Notes under the pieces: generated by a model
The model's database searches: none
What the model was told of the DNA's origin: nothing
Seen by the model: the letters and a program-made list of their open reading frames with translations, nothing else
Translations under genes and position numbers: made by a program
Shown here: positions 24,598-39,368 of the stretch, piece after piece
Layout: each line of letters starts with the position of its first letter
How positions within the stretch are numbered: position 1 is the first letter of the stretch
From: Brugia malayi
Lineage: Eukaryota > Nematoda > Chromadorea > Rhabditida > Onchocercidae
Direction: 5' to 3'
DNA: 64,000 nt
Assembly (NCBI RefSeq): GCF_000002995.4
Contig: NW_025062475.1
Location: forward strand, 3,068,528 to 3,132,527

Positions 24598-27108
24598 AGT
24601 AAAAAATTACACTAAAACTAATTCATTCTATTTCGTTTATCAAGTTTGAAATGGTTAACAACAACAATTATTTATTTTTCATCTAAATTTCACCTAAATT
24701 TTGTGATCTATGATCATGCTATTTATAGTAATAACATTTATAACTAAACTGATAAGCGCAATTAAAAAAGATCAAATTCAGCACAAAGCATCTAATCGAA
24801 TAATGATAATCTCACTGATAATAATATCAATAGTGATAAGTGCTGATGATAATGTTAACAAGAATGAGATGAATATGACTTTATTTATCATTATTGCAAC
24901 AATAATAAATTAATGGTTGGTAATTTGATGATGATGAAGAGATGATTGAAAAAAAAAAAAATAAATAAAATAAAATAAAATAGCCATAGAATAGTCCTGT
25001 AGAAGTGGTCATCTAAATTAGAAAAATAAATTTCTGAATGCTCAATTCTAGACAACAATTATGGAGAGTGATTCTAAAAATAGCTAGGCTATGAATAATA
25101 ATACATCTAAGTAATGATATCAATGATAATAGTATCAGTAGTGATAAGTGTTATTCAGGGATAAAATTAATGCCATAAAATCACTTATTTGTAAAAATCA
25201 ATGATTAAAAGTAAAATTTTTTATAAATTGAAAATTTAAAGTTAACTGGAAAAAAATTATAAAATTTTGATAAAAATTAAAATAAAAAAAGAATTTTAAT
25301 GCTTTTCATAAATGTTAAAAAAAAAATAATAAAAAAAGTTTTTCATCTTCGCAAATGATTGTGCATAAGTACTTAATTAATCGTTTACTTTTAATATTAG
25401 TATCAGTAAGTTTCAAAAAAAAAAAAAAAGTGGAAGAAAAAACAAATTGCATTTTACGATGAATAAATTTAGTCACTGATTGGACTAAAATCAATTTTTT
25501 CTGATAGCTCAAAATTTTTATATTATTATTACAATTCTCATACCTTCTGCAATGTAATAAATTTTAAATTATAAAATGATAAAACTTGTTATGCTCAATT
25601 TCATAAAGATCAAATCAATAAATTATAATCATCAACCAATCGATGCATGGATACAACAATTTTCGCTTCATTCTATCAAATAATTCAAAATTATTTTTGA
25701 ATAAATAAATGTCTTTCAGAAAATTAAATAATTTTGAATATTATCAATTAAATACTAAATTGATAATAGAAAAAAAATTGTTTAATCCAAGAGTAATATT
25801 AAAAATTTTTTTTCCATTTACATTCAGCTCATTAAAGAGTGAATTTTTTTTTAAAAAAAAAAGCTTTGGAATAATATTATAAATCATAAATTGAAAAAGT
25901 TAAACATGAAAATGAATAACTTACAAGAAAATAATATCATTTTAATCATTTCCGATATTAATTATTTAATTTTCAGCAATTTTGTAGCATTAATTTATTA
26001 ATTCAACTGCAATTTTATGCAAATCAACTAGTTTAAAACAAAAATTAGTTTCTAATTAGTAATTCAGTAATTTGCATGAAATTATGCAATATAATGTAAT
26101 TAAATTGGAATTAGTGAATTTGTTTATTCAAAAGTTAAACGCTCAAACAACATTTAATTATATTAATACATTAAAATGCATCAAATAGTAAAAAGAAAGT
26201 TATGTAAAGCTAATTTTTAATTTAATTTTATTTTTTTTTTGAATTTGTTTACTTTAACTTTAATAGTTATTTGACTAATTTGAAAAATGTATAGATGTAT
26301 TTTTTTTTAAAAAAAATTTTTAAACATTTTAATTAATAATGTAAAAAAAAAGTGAAAAAATAGATAATGTTAAATGTATTCATCAATTGTTTTAATTTAA
26401 TGATAGAATAATACTATTTTAGAATAAAATATTAATTATTCTCACAATAATACTATATTCAATTCATTTTATCAAATAATAATACTTAATTAATATTAAC
26501 TTATCATACTTATAAAACTTTTTTTCATAAATTATGAGCACTTTAATAATTATACTAACTTATATATATTTGCAACTATTTTTAACAAAATAATTTTTAA
26601 ATTGCAAATCCTTTGAATGAATGCTTTTGCTGAAAAATTTTATGTGTATAAATGTTAATTGTATTTGATTTTATGAAAAAAAAAAAAAAAAATGAAAATA
26701 AATATTTTTATTTTTCCTTTTTTTTTTTAATGGTAAAAATTTAAAAAAGGATAATGGATAATTTTTAAATCCATTTTCTTTCAATGATATTTTTTAAATA
26801 AATAAAAAAAAGAGGAGAAAGAAAGATAATATTCTTTATGTGATAAAAAGCCACCAAAAATATTTTAAATAAAGAAAAAGAAATAAGAAATATAATTTAA
26901 ATTAAGGAAAAAAAAATTATATGTGTATGTTTAGAATGATATTGTAATGCAAGAAATAGAAAAAGTTAATATTAACTTAAAATAGATGTTATTCGTTAAA
27001 GGTAATTTCTGAAAAGGTAAACATTTCATATATCATTCTCATTAAATTTAATTTCAATTTAATTAATAATGAAGTACATTAATATTATTTGAAAATTACG
27101 GAAGGAAA

Positions 27109-27151
27109 AAGAGAGAGAGAGAAAAAAAAAAGGAGGAAGAGAGAGAGAGCG
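27109..27151. repeat. GA-rich purine tract
   Basis: Two GA blocks separated by an A-run and gga steps; more than 40 bp of nearly pure purine on the plus strand. Confidence 0.8.
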
Positions 27152-27899
27152 ATAAATCAATGAAAAAATTTACATAGTAATCTTAATAAGGTATTAAGGA
27201 AATGATCAAGTTGAGGAGATATCCTTTCTCGTAAACAACCGCCTTTTGCCTTATGACAAGTTGAGTATATATGATAATGAATTTTCGTCATTTAAATATT
27301 TACAGCAAAGAGATAATGAATATTTGAGAGAAGTTAATGAGCGAAATGAGCTATTTTTCGAAGCAAAATGTGAAAGTGTCATGTATAAATAGCCTTCAAA
27401 TAACAAACCGTAGCAATAAGACCTTAAATAGCAAATGCAAGAAATTCTGGCGTTTAATTATCATAGCAAAATTATAATTTGACATCATTTTGATGATGTG
27501 AAAAGTTATTGCTAACATTTGCAATTAATTATTTAACTAATTAAACATTATGTTAAACAAACTGCTACTAATTTGCATACAATTATAGTGATCATGATAA
27601 GAGATTTTTTTTGTAAAATTTTACAAAGTGCTTAACTGATTAATCAATTTTTTCTTCATTCTCAATAATGATAATTAAATATTTCAAATTATTTGTTGAT
27701 GTATTGTTGTGATTTTCACAAAAGTTTTACAAAGAATTCTTATCGAATTTAACTAATGTGCAAAATTATGAATTATTTTATGAATTGATCATCATTTAAA
27801 GGTAATATAATTAATAAATTAAATTAGTTATTTTATCATTATTTCCTCTCAATGAGTTCTTTTAATTAAACTAATTGATTACTTAACATTTTATAGTTT

Positions 27900-27938
27900 T
27901 GTTTTGTTTTGTTTTGTTTTTTTTTTTTTTTTTTTTTT
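27900..27938. repeat. (GTTTT)n followed by a T run
   Basis: Four GTTTT units lead into a T run of about 18 nt. Confidence 0.8.
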
Positions 27939-29586
27939 CAGCTCATTATTAGATTATTTCATTTATATTTTCACTTACCAACTGAAGAAAATTGTTAAAT
28001 TTTTTCTATTCACGTTGATAAACAAACAAACAAGCAAATAAATAAACAAACTATCTGAGAAATATTAGTACAAGAAATTTATAATATGCAAAAAATTCCA
28101 ACGAAAACAATTTAGTAAAATAAAAGCGAAAGACTTTTGAAAAAAAAAAAAAAAAGAAATCTTTTGAACGCTTCGTCATCCATTATTCAAATTAACTCGA
28201 ATATTTTAATCTTTAAGTAATAGAAAAGGAGCAATCGGTTAGTCAACAAATCATTTGATGAAAAAAAAAATTATCATAGAAGATATTTTCTCAAAATTAA
28301 ACGAATAAAATTTGAATTTTATATTTTTTTTTTCAAAAAATTTTTTTCGTTTTCCTTTTATTATTGATTGTGTTATTAATTGTACATTAAAATGTTACAT
28401 TTGTTATCATTCTTAACAATAAACAATATTAAAGTGATCAACTTGTTGATTACTTCAAACGATGTTTTATTGTTCAGATATTACGTAAATGACGTCAATA
28501 GCGCATGAATTTTGTCTAATTTCACTACATCAATTTGATCTATCAACATTTTATAAGTTTAAAAACATTAAAAAAAAATGAAAATCTGAAAATAATTTAA
28601 TAGATGAAAAAGTTATTTTTTATTTTTGCTTAATTTGAATAATTTTAAACTTCAACCAAGTTGTTATTTTTAGTTTTATTTGAAGTAAACATTACGTAAT
28701 TGAGTAGAAATGTTATTAAGTGAAATCTATGCGAGTAATTTAATTTCAGTGTTAATTTAGTTACGTCACTAATTTTATCATATTGAATACCAATGAACTA
28801 GTCAATAGCCCAAGTGATATTATTAGAAATTTTCTCTCTTTTTCTTTTGTTTTTTATCTTTTTTGTTTTTTTTTTTTGGCTTTTTTGTTTTTGGTAAGAA
28901 AATAAGCTTTCAAGTAAAAATGAAGCCTATTGAAATAAAGCTCATTTCAAAGGACACTAAAAATTTTGAGCCATGGAAAATTTTGAGCCTAGTGCAAAAC
29001 CAACTGATGTGTTTTTGGCCAAGTAAAATGAGGATCATACTTTTTTTTTTGTCTATAAAATAAATTTCACACAAATAAGCTTATTGTTTTGAAAAGTTTA
29101 GGAAAATACGAAAAAAAAATCTGTTTAAAATTGCATACTAACATATTTATTAAAATGTATCATCTTTTACTAAAGTTTATTTTTATTTTTTTCGTTTGTT
29201 TGAAAAAATTTTCATTTAAATTTGTCAATATAAAACTATTTGGATGGATATTTAAGCTTCAAACTGTTAACCGTACAATGGAATTTAAAGTAATTTTTTA
29301 AAAAAAAGTTGAACTAGTATAATGCTTACATGTTTACATTTTGATATAAAATTTATTAAATGAAATTACAAGAAAAAAATTTTTTCGAACGTTTTTTTTT
29401 AATAAAATAGCAAAATATTGAGTGTTAAAGAATTTAATATGAAATAATATTAAAATGAAATTTAATTTGTTCCGAATTAAATCATTAATATATATATTTT
29501 TTTTTCAATGCCTTCTTCTAATTTAAAATTTTTAATAATTTTTTAATTAGATAATGAAATGAGGAAGAAGAAAAAGTAAAAATTGA

Positions 29587-29620
29587 AGAGAGAGAGAGAG
29601 AAAGGGAGAGGGAGAGAGAA
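29587..29620. repeat. GA-rich microsatellite
   Basis: GA repeat on the plus strand interrupted by GGG steps. Confidence 0.85.
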
Positions 29621-29865
29621 TGAATTACACCTTAAAGAAGAAGAATTTTCCATTCTTTTTTTTTTTTTTTTGATAATCGAATTTAAGATGAAATATTCAA
29701 TTAAAGAATGTTAAGATAGGAATAGGAAGAATGATGATGATGAAGCTATTTTAGTAGTTAAAGCAATCGTCCAGTTATTATCTCTCTTCCTTCCACTTAT
29801 TTATCAAATATTGCTTTATGCTACTATGCAAATCAAAAAAAAAAAATTTATTTAAGAATGCATTT

Positions 29866-30040
29866 ATTATCAATATTCTTAATATCAATATTTATCATTA
29901 GCAAATCATTATCAATATTCCTAATATCAATATTTATCATTAGTAAATCATTATCAATATTCCTAATATCAATATTTATCATTAGTAAATCATTATCAAT
30001 ATTCCTAATATCAATATTTATCATTAGCAAATCATTATCA
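29866..30040. repeat. 42-bp minisatellite, about four copies
   Basis: Four near-identical 42-bp units differ only at single positions (ttctta/ttccta; gcaaatc/gtaaatc). Because 42 is a multiple of three and the unit lacks stops in one frame on each strand, both strands read open (SIFLISIFIISKSL on plus). That explains the 108- and 60-codon frames here, which I take as non-coding. Each unit carries two TTATCA (reverse TGATAA) GATA-type motifs. Confidence 0.9.
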
Positions 30041-33000
30041 ATTCAAAATTTCCACTTCTATTTTTATTCATTTTCCCGTTTTATCAATATTTATAGAAAA
30101 TATTATCAGCACTTCTTTTCTTCTTCATCACTTTATTCTGACCTATATAATTTGATAAATAAATTTTATATTTTTATAATGTAAATTATAAATAAAAATT
30201 AGGAACAGATAAATGGTTTTTTTTTTAAATGAAATTATGATTAAATAATAGCCAAAATTTAAGTTTTATTTTCAAATTACTAATTTAAAACAAATAACCA
30301 AATGAATGAATATTATTAAATTTCAAAATATCAAATATCTTTTTATTGTATAGAATGGAATAAAATATAGCTAAAAAACACTTTAGAGAATTTTTTTTTT
30401 TTTAAATCGTTATCAAATATTACTAAAATTTCAAGCTCAAACAACCTTAATTTTTTTTAGAAAACAAACTTCAAAGTTTATTATCATTATTATTTTTTAA
30501 AATGGGAAAAAAAAGGAGAAAAAAAGTGGAAAGAATTTGTTATTGAGTGAAAAATATACATGAAGAAAGCAAAGAAATGCAAGCAATTTGAATAAAAATA
30601 TTAAAGAAAAAGTTTAATTTTAAAAAAAAACGATGCAAAAAAGCCATTAATCAGTGTCACTAAAAAAAAAGGCTTTAAAAATGGAAATATTTTAAAATGG
30701 ACTCAATTGATTGAGTTTTCGTTTTCATCAAGATTTTTCACTTTTTTTTTATTTTTATTATTTGTATTACAAAATTCAATTATAGCTTTATTTTATTTCA
30801 ATCCAAAACATAAGCAATAATTAACAAAATAAACATAAAAGAGAAGAGTAATAAATAAATTTCACCAGTTATTTTATCTTTTTTACTAAGTTCATTAAAT
30901 TATACATGAAGAAATTTATTTGAATTTAAAAATTTTCAAGCATATGCGAATAGTCGATAGATTTATGATTAAGTAATACTTAAGTTACGATTTGTTTTTA
31001 AAAAAATTCAGTAGCATCCACTCAAAAATGATTGCATATGTATGACTTCTTCATTAAATTTTTGTCAGAAGACAGGTGCAAAAGTTCATCTAGTAATTTA
31101 TATTTTCAAAAATTATGATTTAAAATTTTAATAATAGTTTTTTAATAATAAAAAAATAAAAACTTCAATAATAATTTTAATAATAGTAAGACATTAAAAT
31201 GCAACATACATTTATGTATTTCACATATTCACTTTTATTTTAAAGTTTAATTCTTGGCTTATCATTTTTATTAAAATTATAAATTAACTATCCAATATTA
31301 CTTATTAGAATTCAAAAAAAAAAAAAAACAAAAAACAAAAAAAACAAAAACAAAAACAGAAACAATTATACTGCTAGCATACAAATAAATTAATTAAAAT
31401 GACTCGATGTTTAAGGAAAAAAAGATGTACATGCAGTTTTATAAATTTTTTAAAAAAAATGAAATAATATATTTAGTTTAATGAACAAATTTATATAATA
31501 TTTAAAAATATGTGAGTTTAAAAAAACAAATTTGTGATCAAATTTATATGATACTTAAAAATATATGAGTCTCATAAACAAATTTATGATCAAATTTATA
31601 TAAAATTTTAAAACATATGAGTTTAAAAAAACAAATTTGTGATCAAACTTTATTTATATATTACTTAAAAATACTTGCAAAATATTTATATAATACTTAA
31701 AAAATAGGATGTAAAGGAAAAAAAAAAAACAAAAAAAAAAAAAAGTTAGATAATAGTACCTATTTATATACGTCTTAAATTACACAAACAGTTGGAGAAA
31801 ATGTTCAAAGTGAAAGAGATTAAAATCTTTGAAGTTATTTATTGATAATTTTTGCAGCAACTGACGCTTAAAACATATCGTACAGCATTTGATAATGCAT
31901 TGATGTTCAATGGATAATAAATTAAAATGTTGATTAATTTATTGATTGAAATTACTAAATGTATTAAATGTTTTATCTAAAAATATAATCAATTTTTAGT
32001 GACAAACAACTAATTGAATAGTTTATTAATTAACTTATTAACAAATTAAAATGATTGACATATTAAAATTGACATATTTTTTTTTTTTTTTTTCATTTAT
32101 AAGTAACTTATAATTTATAATCATTCAAGAATAAAATACAACCAGATTTATCTTGTTATATTTAAAATTATTAAAATTAAAATTATATATGAAAATTTTT
32201 TTTCAAGTAATTAAATAATAGTAATTTAGACAACAAAAAAAAAAAAAAAAAAAAGGAAAGGGAAAAGTGAAAATTAATTAAAATTAAAACTTATTATCAT
32301 GTTTTAAATTTACAATGATAAATCATAAATTTCAAAAATTAATTGAAGACAATAATTATTCTATTTAAAAATTCACAAATAATATTACAAAGGAAGATTT
32401 TAAAATACTTTTTTTTTTCTTTTTACTAATTTATACAAAGTTTTTTTTTTTTTTTTAAATGCATTTGAAATGAGAATTTACAATAAATATAATATTATTT
32501 ATTACTTAATAATTATTAGTAATAAAATCTCTCTGAAAATCTAGATGAATTGCGCGAAAAAATTATCATTTAAAAAGCAATTTTTAGCGATTTACAAAAT
32601 AAACGGAAGAAAAAAAAAATTAATTTCAGTTTGTACTTTTTAGAAATAATAATAATAATAATTAATTCAACAAAGTATTTTTTCTTTCTTTCTTTCTTCT
32701 TTTTTCTCTTTTTTTTTTTTTTTTTAAAAAAAATATTCTTTAATAGTTCTTGTCATGTTGTTTAATCAGAGAAATTCATGAGAAAAATATGCAATACGAG
32801 TGAGCAGCTGCTAAAAGAAAAAGCTTTCTCTCTGTGCAAAATGCTAAGACATCAATTTTCCAATAAATTTAAGATAGCGCTTCTTTCTTTTGCTTTAAAA
32901 TTTTATTACCTTTTTTTCTCTTTTTTTTTTGCAGTAAAATAAGCAAAGAAAAAAAAAATAAATAAATAAAAATAATATTTAAAATTTTAAGAGTTTCAAA

Positions 33001-36000
33001 AAATAAATGTAATTGTATTTTAATTCAAATTTTTTAAAGAAAATGAAAAAAACACCTATGGTTATTGTAAAAAAAAAAAAAGATGAGAAAATAGTTTAGA
33101 TGAACTATGAAAAAGGAATAAAAATTGAAATTTTCGATAAATAAATCTAATTGCATTAAAAAAAAAAAAAAAAATGTTTAAAGAGTTGAATGAATTGAAA
33201 AATAAAAAAGTTATTTATTAAGAAATTATACCATTAGTTTTAATTTTTTTTTTTTTTTTTATATGGTTAAAGCAAATTATTAAAAGAAAAAAATGGCAAT
33301 TTGCAAAATTTCCAAATTTAGTCCAAATTTTTTTTAATTTCCTTTTTTGCACACAGAACAGTAAATAACACTTTATTATTATTATTACAACGATAAAATC
33401 ATTAGTATGCAATAATTAATAATTCATTATTGGTTTCAAAGATAGTTTTAGTATAAGAAATATTTCAAGAAAACTTGAGAAATGAATAAAATATTGAAAA
33501 TTTATAAAATTACAAATAACATAACTAATTAACTGCATTAAGAATTTCTTTAAATACTATGTAACAAAATGAGAAAGTATTTTTAACTTATTAGTAAATC
33601 GATAAATTTTAAAAGATTTTCTCTATCTTGTTTTCAATCAATCAATCAATTCATACCTCAAAAACAGTAAAGCTTAATTGAACACTAAATTTTAAAGATT
33701 CATTTCTTTTTTTTTTTTTCATCTCATGTCTTTTTGTTTTCCTTACAAAAATTATTTTCCACAAAAATTTATGAATGATCACTTTAACACTGAAACTGAT
33801 TTTACCTACAGAAAGTAATAGATTATAAGAATGGATAGAAGTTTATTTATTATTTACTACTATTTTGAAATAAGAAATTTTAAGAATTATATAATTTTCA
33901 GTATATTCAAATAATAACATAGTTCGCATAACAATTTTAATAATAATTTGTAACTTAAGTTTTAACTTAAAAAATTAATAATTTTTAAATTTTTAACTTT
34001 TAATAAGAATTATATGTAAAAAAAAATTTGGTGACATAATTTTTCTTCCTCTTATAGAACAATAATTCATATTAGCCAAGAACCACACACATCTGTCATA
34101 ATTTAAAAAAAAAAAATGTTATCATGACTAAGATTATATAATTATTTATTCGTTATATATTTTTTAATTTTTTGTACAAAAATGCACAGAATATCTTTTT
34201 TTTTTATATATCTCAAATGCAATAATTAATAAGAGAAATGATGGGATAAATATGAAAGATAATTTGTAAAATATGAAATATAAAATGGCTATTGAAACTT
34301 TTGATAAAATAAACATCAGTTAGGGTTATAATCATTATTTAGCTATTCCATCTCTCATTCTAATTAATTTAATTTAAAATTCAATAATACTTTTCAATGA
34401 CGGGCAAATAAAAAAAATTATAAATAGTATAATCAAATAAAAAAAAAAATTCAAAAATTGGCTTATTTAATCAAATAATTCAAAATTTGTGCATAATTAT
34501 AAAGTTTGAAAATAGTTGTAAATAAACTATTCTTTTTCAAAAAAAAAAAAAAAAAAAAAAAAAACGAATTAATGTTACTGTTTTTTTTATGAGAAATTCA
34601 AACTTAGAATTTCTTTTTTTTTTCTGGTATAAGCGAAGTGCAACAAATTTGTATTTATTAATTGGAAAGGTGCCAGATTTTAAAGTTAGAAAAATTTTTG
34701 ATTGAAATTCCCCAGTGATAAATTGACAAAGGAGCCTAGCATCTGACATTAAGCACTCATGAATCTGCCAATTTCACTATGAGTTGAAGCCATCCTACTA
34801 GATATTCACAATAGAATCTAAATTGCAGAGAATAAGGGATATATATGTATAAATACACATATATTTCTATGCATATGCAAACAAACTATAAATTTAAATG
34901 GAAACACTATTAGACAACAATTTGAAAATTTTTCAAATTATAAAGTATTAATTTTGAAATTTTAAAAGAATAAAATATGAACGCTATGAAATATTTATTT
35001 GTTAGTCGGTTTTTAGAAAAAAAAAAAAATACATAAAATAAATTCAATAATTTGTAATAAAAAAAAAAAATTGAGCAGTGAAGCGATTAGATAGTTATGA
35101 AGCTTTCATACTTTTACTTTAAAAAAAATGAAGCTTTTAGTCTATCATTAAGAATCTTCCATTAATGTCTTTTCTTGTTTTGGCAAGATAAAAGCTTTGG
35201 TTGAGGAGAGAAGAGAGGAAGAACTATTTCTTTAAATTATGCTTAGCAATTCAAGCTTGCAAAGCCTAGTGCTATTGTTATGGAATATGAGCTCATATTT
35301 GATACGTCTTATAAGCATTATCATTTTTTTATTTATTGGATAAATCACAAATTGACAATAATTTTAGGCTAATTTACAAAAAAATCAAAAAATTTCCAAA
35401 AATATCACATAATCTTAATTTTTTTTTATTCTTTTATCTATGAAAATTTATTTTCGACAAATTAAAATGAAGCAAACAAAATGATAAAATTAATTTCTAA
35501 TGATAAAACCTTAGTAATGTTGAATATTTTGCATTTAGAAATAATAAATATATTCTATTAAACTTTATGGTTTTATCATTTCATTTCATAGAGTAAAAAA
35601 AATTTTCTGTTCATTTTTGTTACAGTTCTGTGATTCCAAATGATAATATTGTAAAACTTTTGGAATTACTTACTTCAGTGTGAAGGAAGAGAAAAATTAA
35701 AGTTAAATGATTAGATTTGCTGCTTTAATTAACCTTTATAAATTTCATTAATTCTCAAAGCTCATTAATTATAATTCTACTTTTCAAAATGTATTTTAAA
35801 ATATTCAAATCTATTTCAATCAAAAATTTCTAACTAATTTGAAAATCTTTACTTCCAAAATCAAACATATTTTCATACCAAACAAAGTTTTCATTTACTC
35901 AACAATGTTTCACAACAATTATTCAACCTTATTGAAATTTAATTTTATATATAATATCATGAATGAAAATATCTTTAATTTTGCTATCATTACGAGTTAC

Positions 36001-39000
36001 TGCAAAATTACAGCAAAGTTTGCATAATTGCAAAAAACAATTACCAAAATGAAAGTTAGTTTTAAGCAAACTTAAAGTTATAGGAATGCTATATCGTGGG
36101 TTGAAATTTTTTTTCTAAGTAATATTCCAAAAGAAAAGAAGCAGAAATAAAGTGATAAAACAATATGATATCATCAGCGATAAAAGTTTTAAAAAGTTAT
36201 TGTGAAAAAAACATTTTAATAAAAATTACGCGATAAAAAAAAGGAAAAACAATGCGACATTATCATGTGACATAGTATCTCGTGTAAATGAAAGCACTTA
36301 CAAATTACTTTTAAGTTTTGAGACTACTAAATTTTGAAATAAACTGAAGTAATTTCAACAAAACTTTAATATTTTATTTGCATTAGATAAATGCAATGCA
36401 CAAATTAAATTTTTCATACATTATAGTCTAACATTCAAATCTAATAAAATTAAATTTAAAAAGTGTTAAAAAATGTAAAATGATTTTTTATTTTTTTTAA
36501 ACATTTTTTAAAGATATTAATTACAATACTAAAACTACTTCCATGCAATAATTTGATTTAATAGCTCATATTTTTTTTTGCAAAAAAGTGAAGAAAAATG
36601 AGGCAAAAAGCAAAAAAAAAGCTATATTAATTCTTTTAGGAAATTATTTCAAATATGAAAAAACCTATTAAAATCAATTTTCAGCAAAAAAGAAAAATTA
36701 GAAAATTGGGATATTAAAAAAAAAAAAGAAGAATAACTTTGAACAATCAGTTGCATATAATTTTGAGCTATGTTTAGTTTGCTTATTAATTTATATAAAA
36801 TTAAAAGTATATTCAAAAATTTTTAAATGTTAAGTTGTACTTTTTCGTATGAAGTAATAGCGTAATATTTAAGTCAAGAGAGCATATATTATTGACAATA
36901 AATAAATCTAATTGATTTCATACCAATATATTTTAATGTGTTTGATATTTGTATTTGTAAGAATAAACAAAATTTTTGTTGCAAAAATCAATTTATTTAT
37001 CAATTTAAGGATGAAATGATATTTTAATTGGCAATATTTGAGCAGAATTCTATCTTACAAATATTACACTTTGAAGTAAACAATGCAACTTGCATTTCAA
37101 ATTAGATAAAATTAAATTGAACTATTGCTGTTACAGTAACGCTTCTACAGTACTGCATGTACAGTAATCCATGTGAATTTAAAAGAATATTTTAATATGT
37201 GAAATTGTTGAATGGATAATCGAGAATAATATGATAAATTCAATTGAGTAAAATATTTTCACATGCTTGGGATATGATTGTAAAGGAGATAGCACAGGAT
37301 AAATTACGATAGGATATTTCCATACAGTATTTCAACTTAGCAAAGTATCGTATCCTTCACATACTTGGGATATGGTTTCATTTGGTACCTAATGATCTAC
37401 CATTGCTACCATATACTCACCATTTCTTTCTCTACAATTTTATCCAATTTCTTCTTTGTTACCATAACATTTTTCCACCAAATATAAATTTAATAGCCAC
37501 AATACGATCGAAAAGATCAAAGTATAGCAAATGCCAAATCGCACAGAGAAATTGTTTCGGTCGTTTTACTGAAATTAGATGTAAATTGATGATACTAATA
37601 AATTGACCCAATCTTAATATTATCGATGCTAATCAAAGTGTAAGAAAATTGATTTAATAAATTCGATTATTTATTTCCGAGCAAACAAAACATATTATAA
37701 CTTATTCAAAAAAGTTTTTTTCTTCTATTTCCATAAATTGTTTCCTTTTGCAATTTTTACTCCTTTAAATTGCTTCCGCTTTATGTATTTTTCTTTTTTT
37801 GCCTTTCAACAATTTTATTCATTTTTAAAGCAGAAAAAAAATTATATAATTAGCTATCATTAGTCATAATATTTGAAGTTATGTTTCAAAGATTGATGAA
37901 TGAAAAGAACGACACTGATAAGATTAGTGATAAATGAAGAGAGAGTGAAAAAAAAAAACAATAATGATAATAAGAAAGAGAAAAGAAAAAAAAATTTTTT
38001 TTTTTAACTAAGATAAGATTAGAGGAAAAAAATTAAATACAAACAGCTGTTAAAAATGATTTTTTTCCTTTTTCTTCTTGCTGTAGGAATGTTTAAATTA
38101 AATTATGATTTTGCTTTCGCTTATTTCTCTTAGCACTTTGAAACTTCGTTTTCGTCTTTTTTTTTTTTCTTTTCTTATTCGACACTAAGTCATTTTTAGT
38201 TTTTTTTTTTTTCATTTTTTATGTAATTTAAGTAAAAAAAGAAGAAAAAAAAAAAGAAAATTTGTCTTCATCTGTTAACTGATTATATGACATTACTGAT
38301 ATTAGAGAATATACAATAAAATTCAATTAATTTCTTTCAGGCATTTTTTTTCTCGAAATTATTGCTTAAAAAAATGCTAGTGTTGTTAATGTTTATAGAA
38401 AATTTGCTCAGATAATTAAAATTTTTGTTATAGCTTGGTAGCACTTTTGTGCCAATGATATTATTATCATTATCAAAAGATAGTGATTTTTTTGCTCTTT
38501 AATTTTCGATTCTTAAATGTTAATTTTTTCCTCAAATCAGGAAATCAACTATTTTAGTGTTAAATGATAATGAAAGATGCATGATGATATGGAAAAGATA
38601 ATTATGCATTATGTAGTTATCAAAATTTTCATGCTTGAATTGCTTTCTTGATAATAGTTTAAATAAATAATTTCAAAACTTTTTTACTTCAAATTTTTCT
38701 GAAGAAATTGCAAAGAAATAATTTTAATCATTAAAAAAGTTTATGTAGTGATTAAATGATAAGAAAGGCATTTCAAAATTTCAAAACAGCTTCTTATATT
38801 GACAAATCATTTGATTTTTTTTAAAATAAATTTTACCATCATTGTCATCAATTTTATTATCTAAAATATTATAAAAAAAATTACTTGTATATATTTTTTT
38901 TGAAACAAAAATTCTTTTTTTAAATATTTATCATTTAAACAAAAAAAAAATGAAAATTTTTTTTTTTTTTTTAAATATCTATCAATTTGATATATCAAAA

Positions 39001-39368
39001 TCTGAGCAAAGCTTTGCTATCATTTAACAAAATATTAGAAATAAATGAAAAACATCGACTGGATAATAACTGAAAATGATAATGGAAATGATAATTAAAA
39101 TCAATGAAAAGATAGTTCTATTTAAAGTTCAATTTTCGATATTTTTTGATTGCTTTAGAGATATTTTGTTATGAAATTAAAACAGTTTTCTATTTTTTTC
39201 TATCTTTAGAAAATTTTAAATATCATAAAGTCAACTATATTTTATTACTGAAACTTAGTTTAAACAAAATTATTATTACTAATATATAAAGTAGGAATGA
39301 TTATCATAATTATGATAAGGATAAAATACCAATAATATCATATTGTATCAGTGTAAAGTAAATCGATG
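30041..39368. other. Gene-poor AT-rich DNA, middle of the desert
   Basis: No supported gene. It holds a degenerate array at 31486-31712, many A/T homopolymers (for example 34541-34564) and a slightly GC-richer patch at about 34,620-34,800 where a minus-strand frame of about 45 good codons (MSDARLLCQ...) ends in a Lys/Phe run. A further GC-richer patch at 37,380-37,600 has open frames on both strands. None matches a family I know. Confidence 0.45.
31486..31712. repeat. Degenerate tandem array, unit about 60 bp, 3-4 copies
   Basis: Repeated blocks of aacaaatttatgatcaaat, then tatataatacttaaaaata, then tatgagttt, with small length differences and a truncated last copy. Confidence 0.75.

Larger units (their letters stand above)
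19725..29865. other. Gene-poor AT-rich DNA, left third of a 37.6-kb desert
   Basis: I find no supported gene. The DNA is largely A/T homopolymer and TTAATT-type sequence with GA tracts at 23454, 23661, 24565, 27109 and 29587. Frames of 60-100 codons (23342-23650, 24055-24345, 29089-29301) are rich in Phe, Leu, Ile and Lys from homopolymers and are not convincing. If the GPCR has further 5' exons, they would lie in this and the following blocks. Confidence 0.5.

Noticed and set aside
29848..30184. Overlapping 60- and 108-codon open frames on both strands
   Set aside because: Both are produced by the 42-bp tandem repeat, whose length is a multiple of three; the peptides are simple iterations.
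37458..37569. Minus-strand exon-like frame (KRPKQFLCAIWHL...) flanked by AG and GT
   Set aside because: About 36 open codons is within chance for this composition, both strands are open, and I recognise no family.
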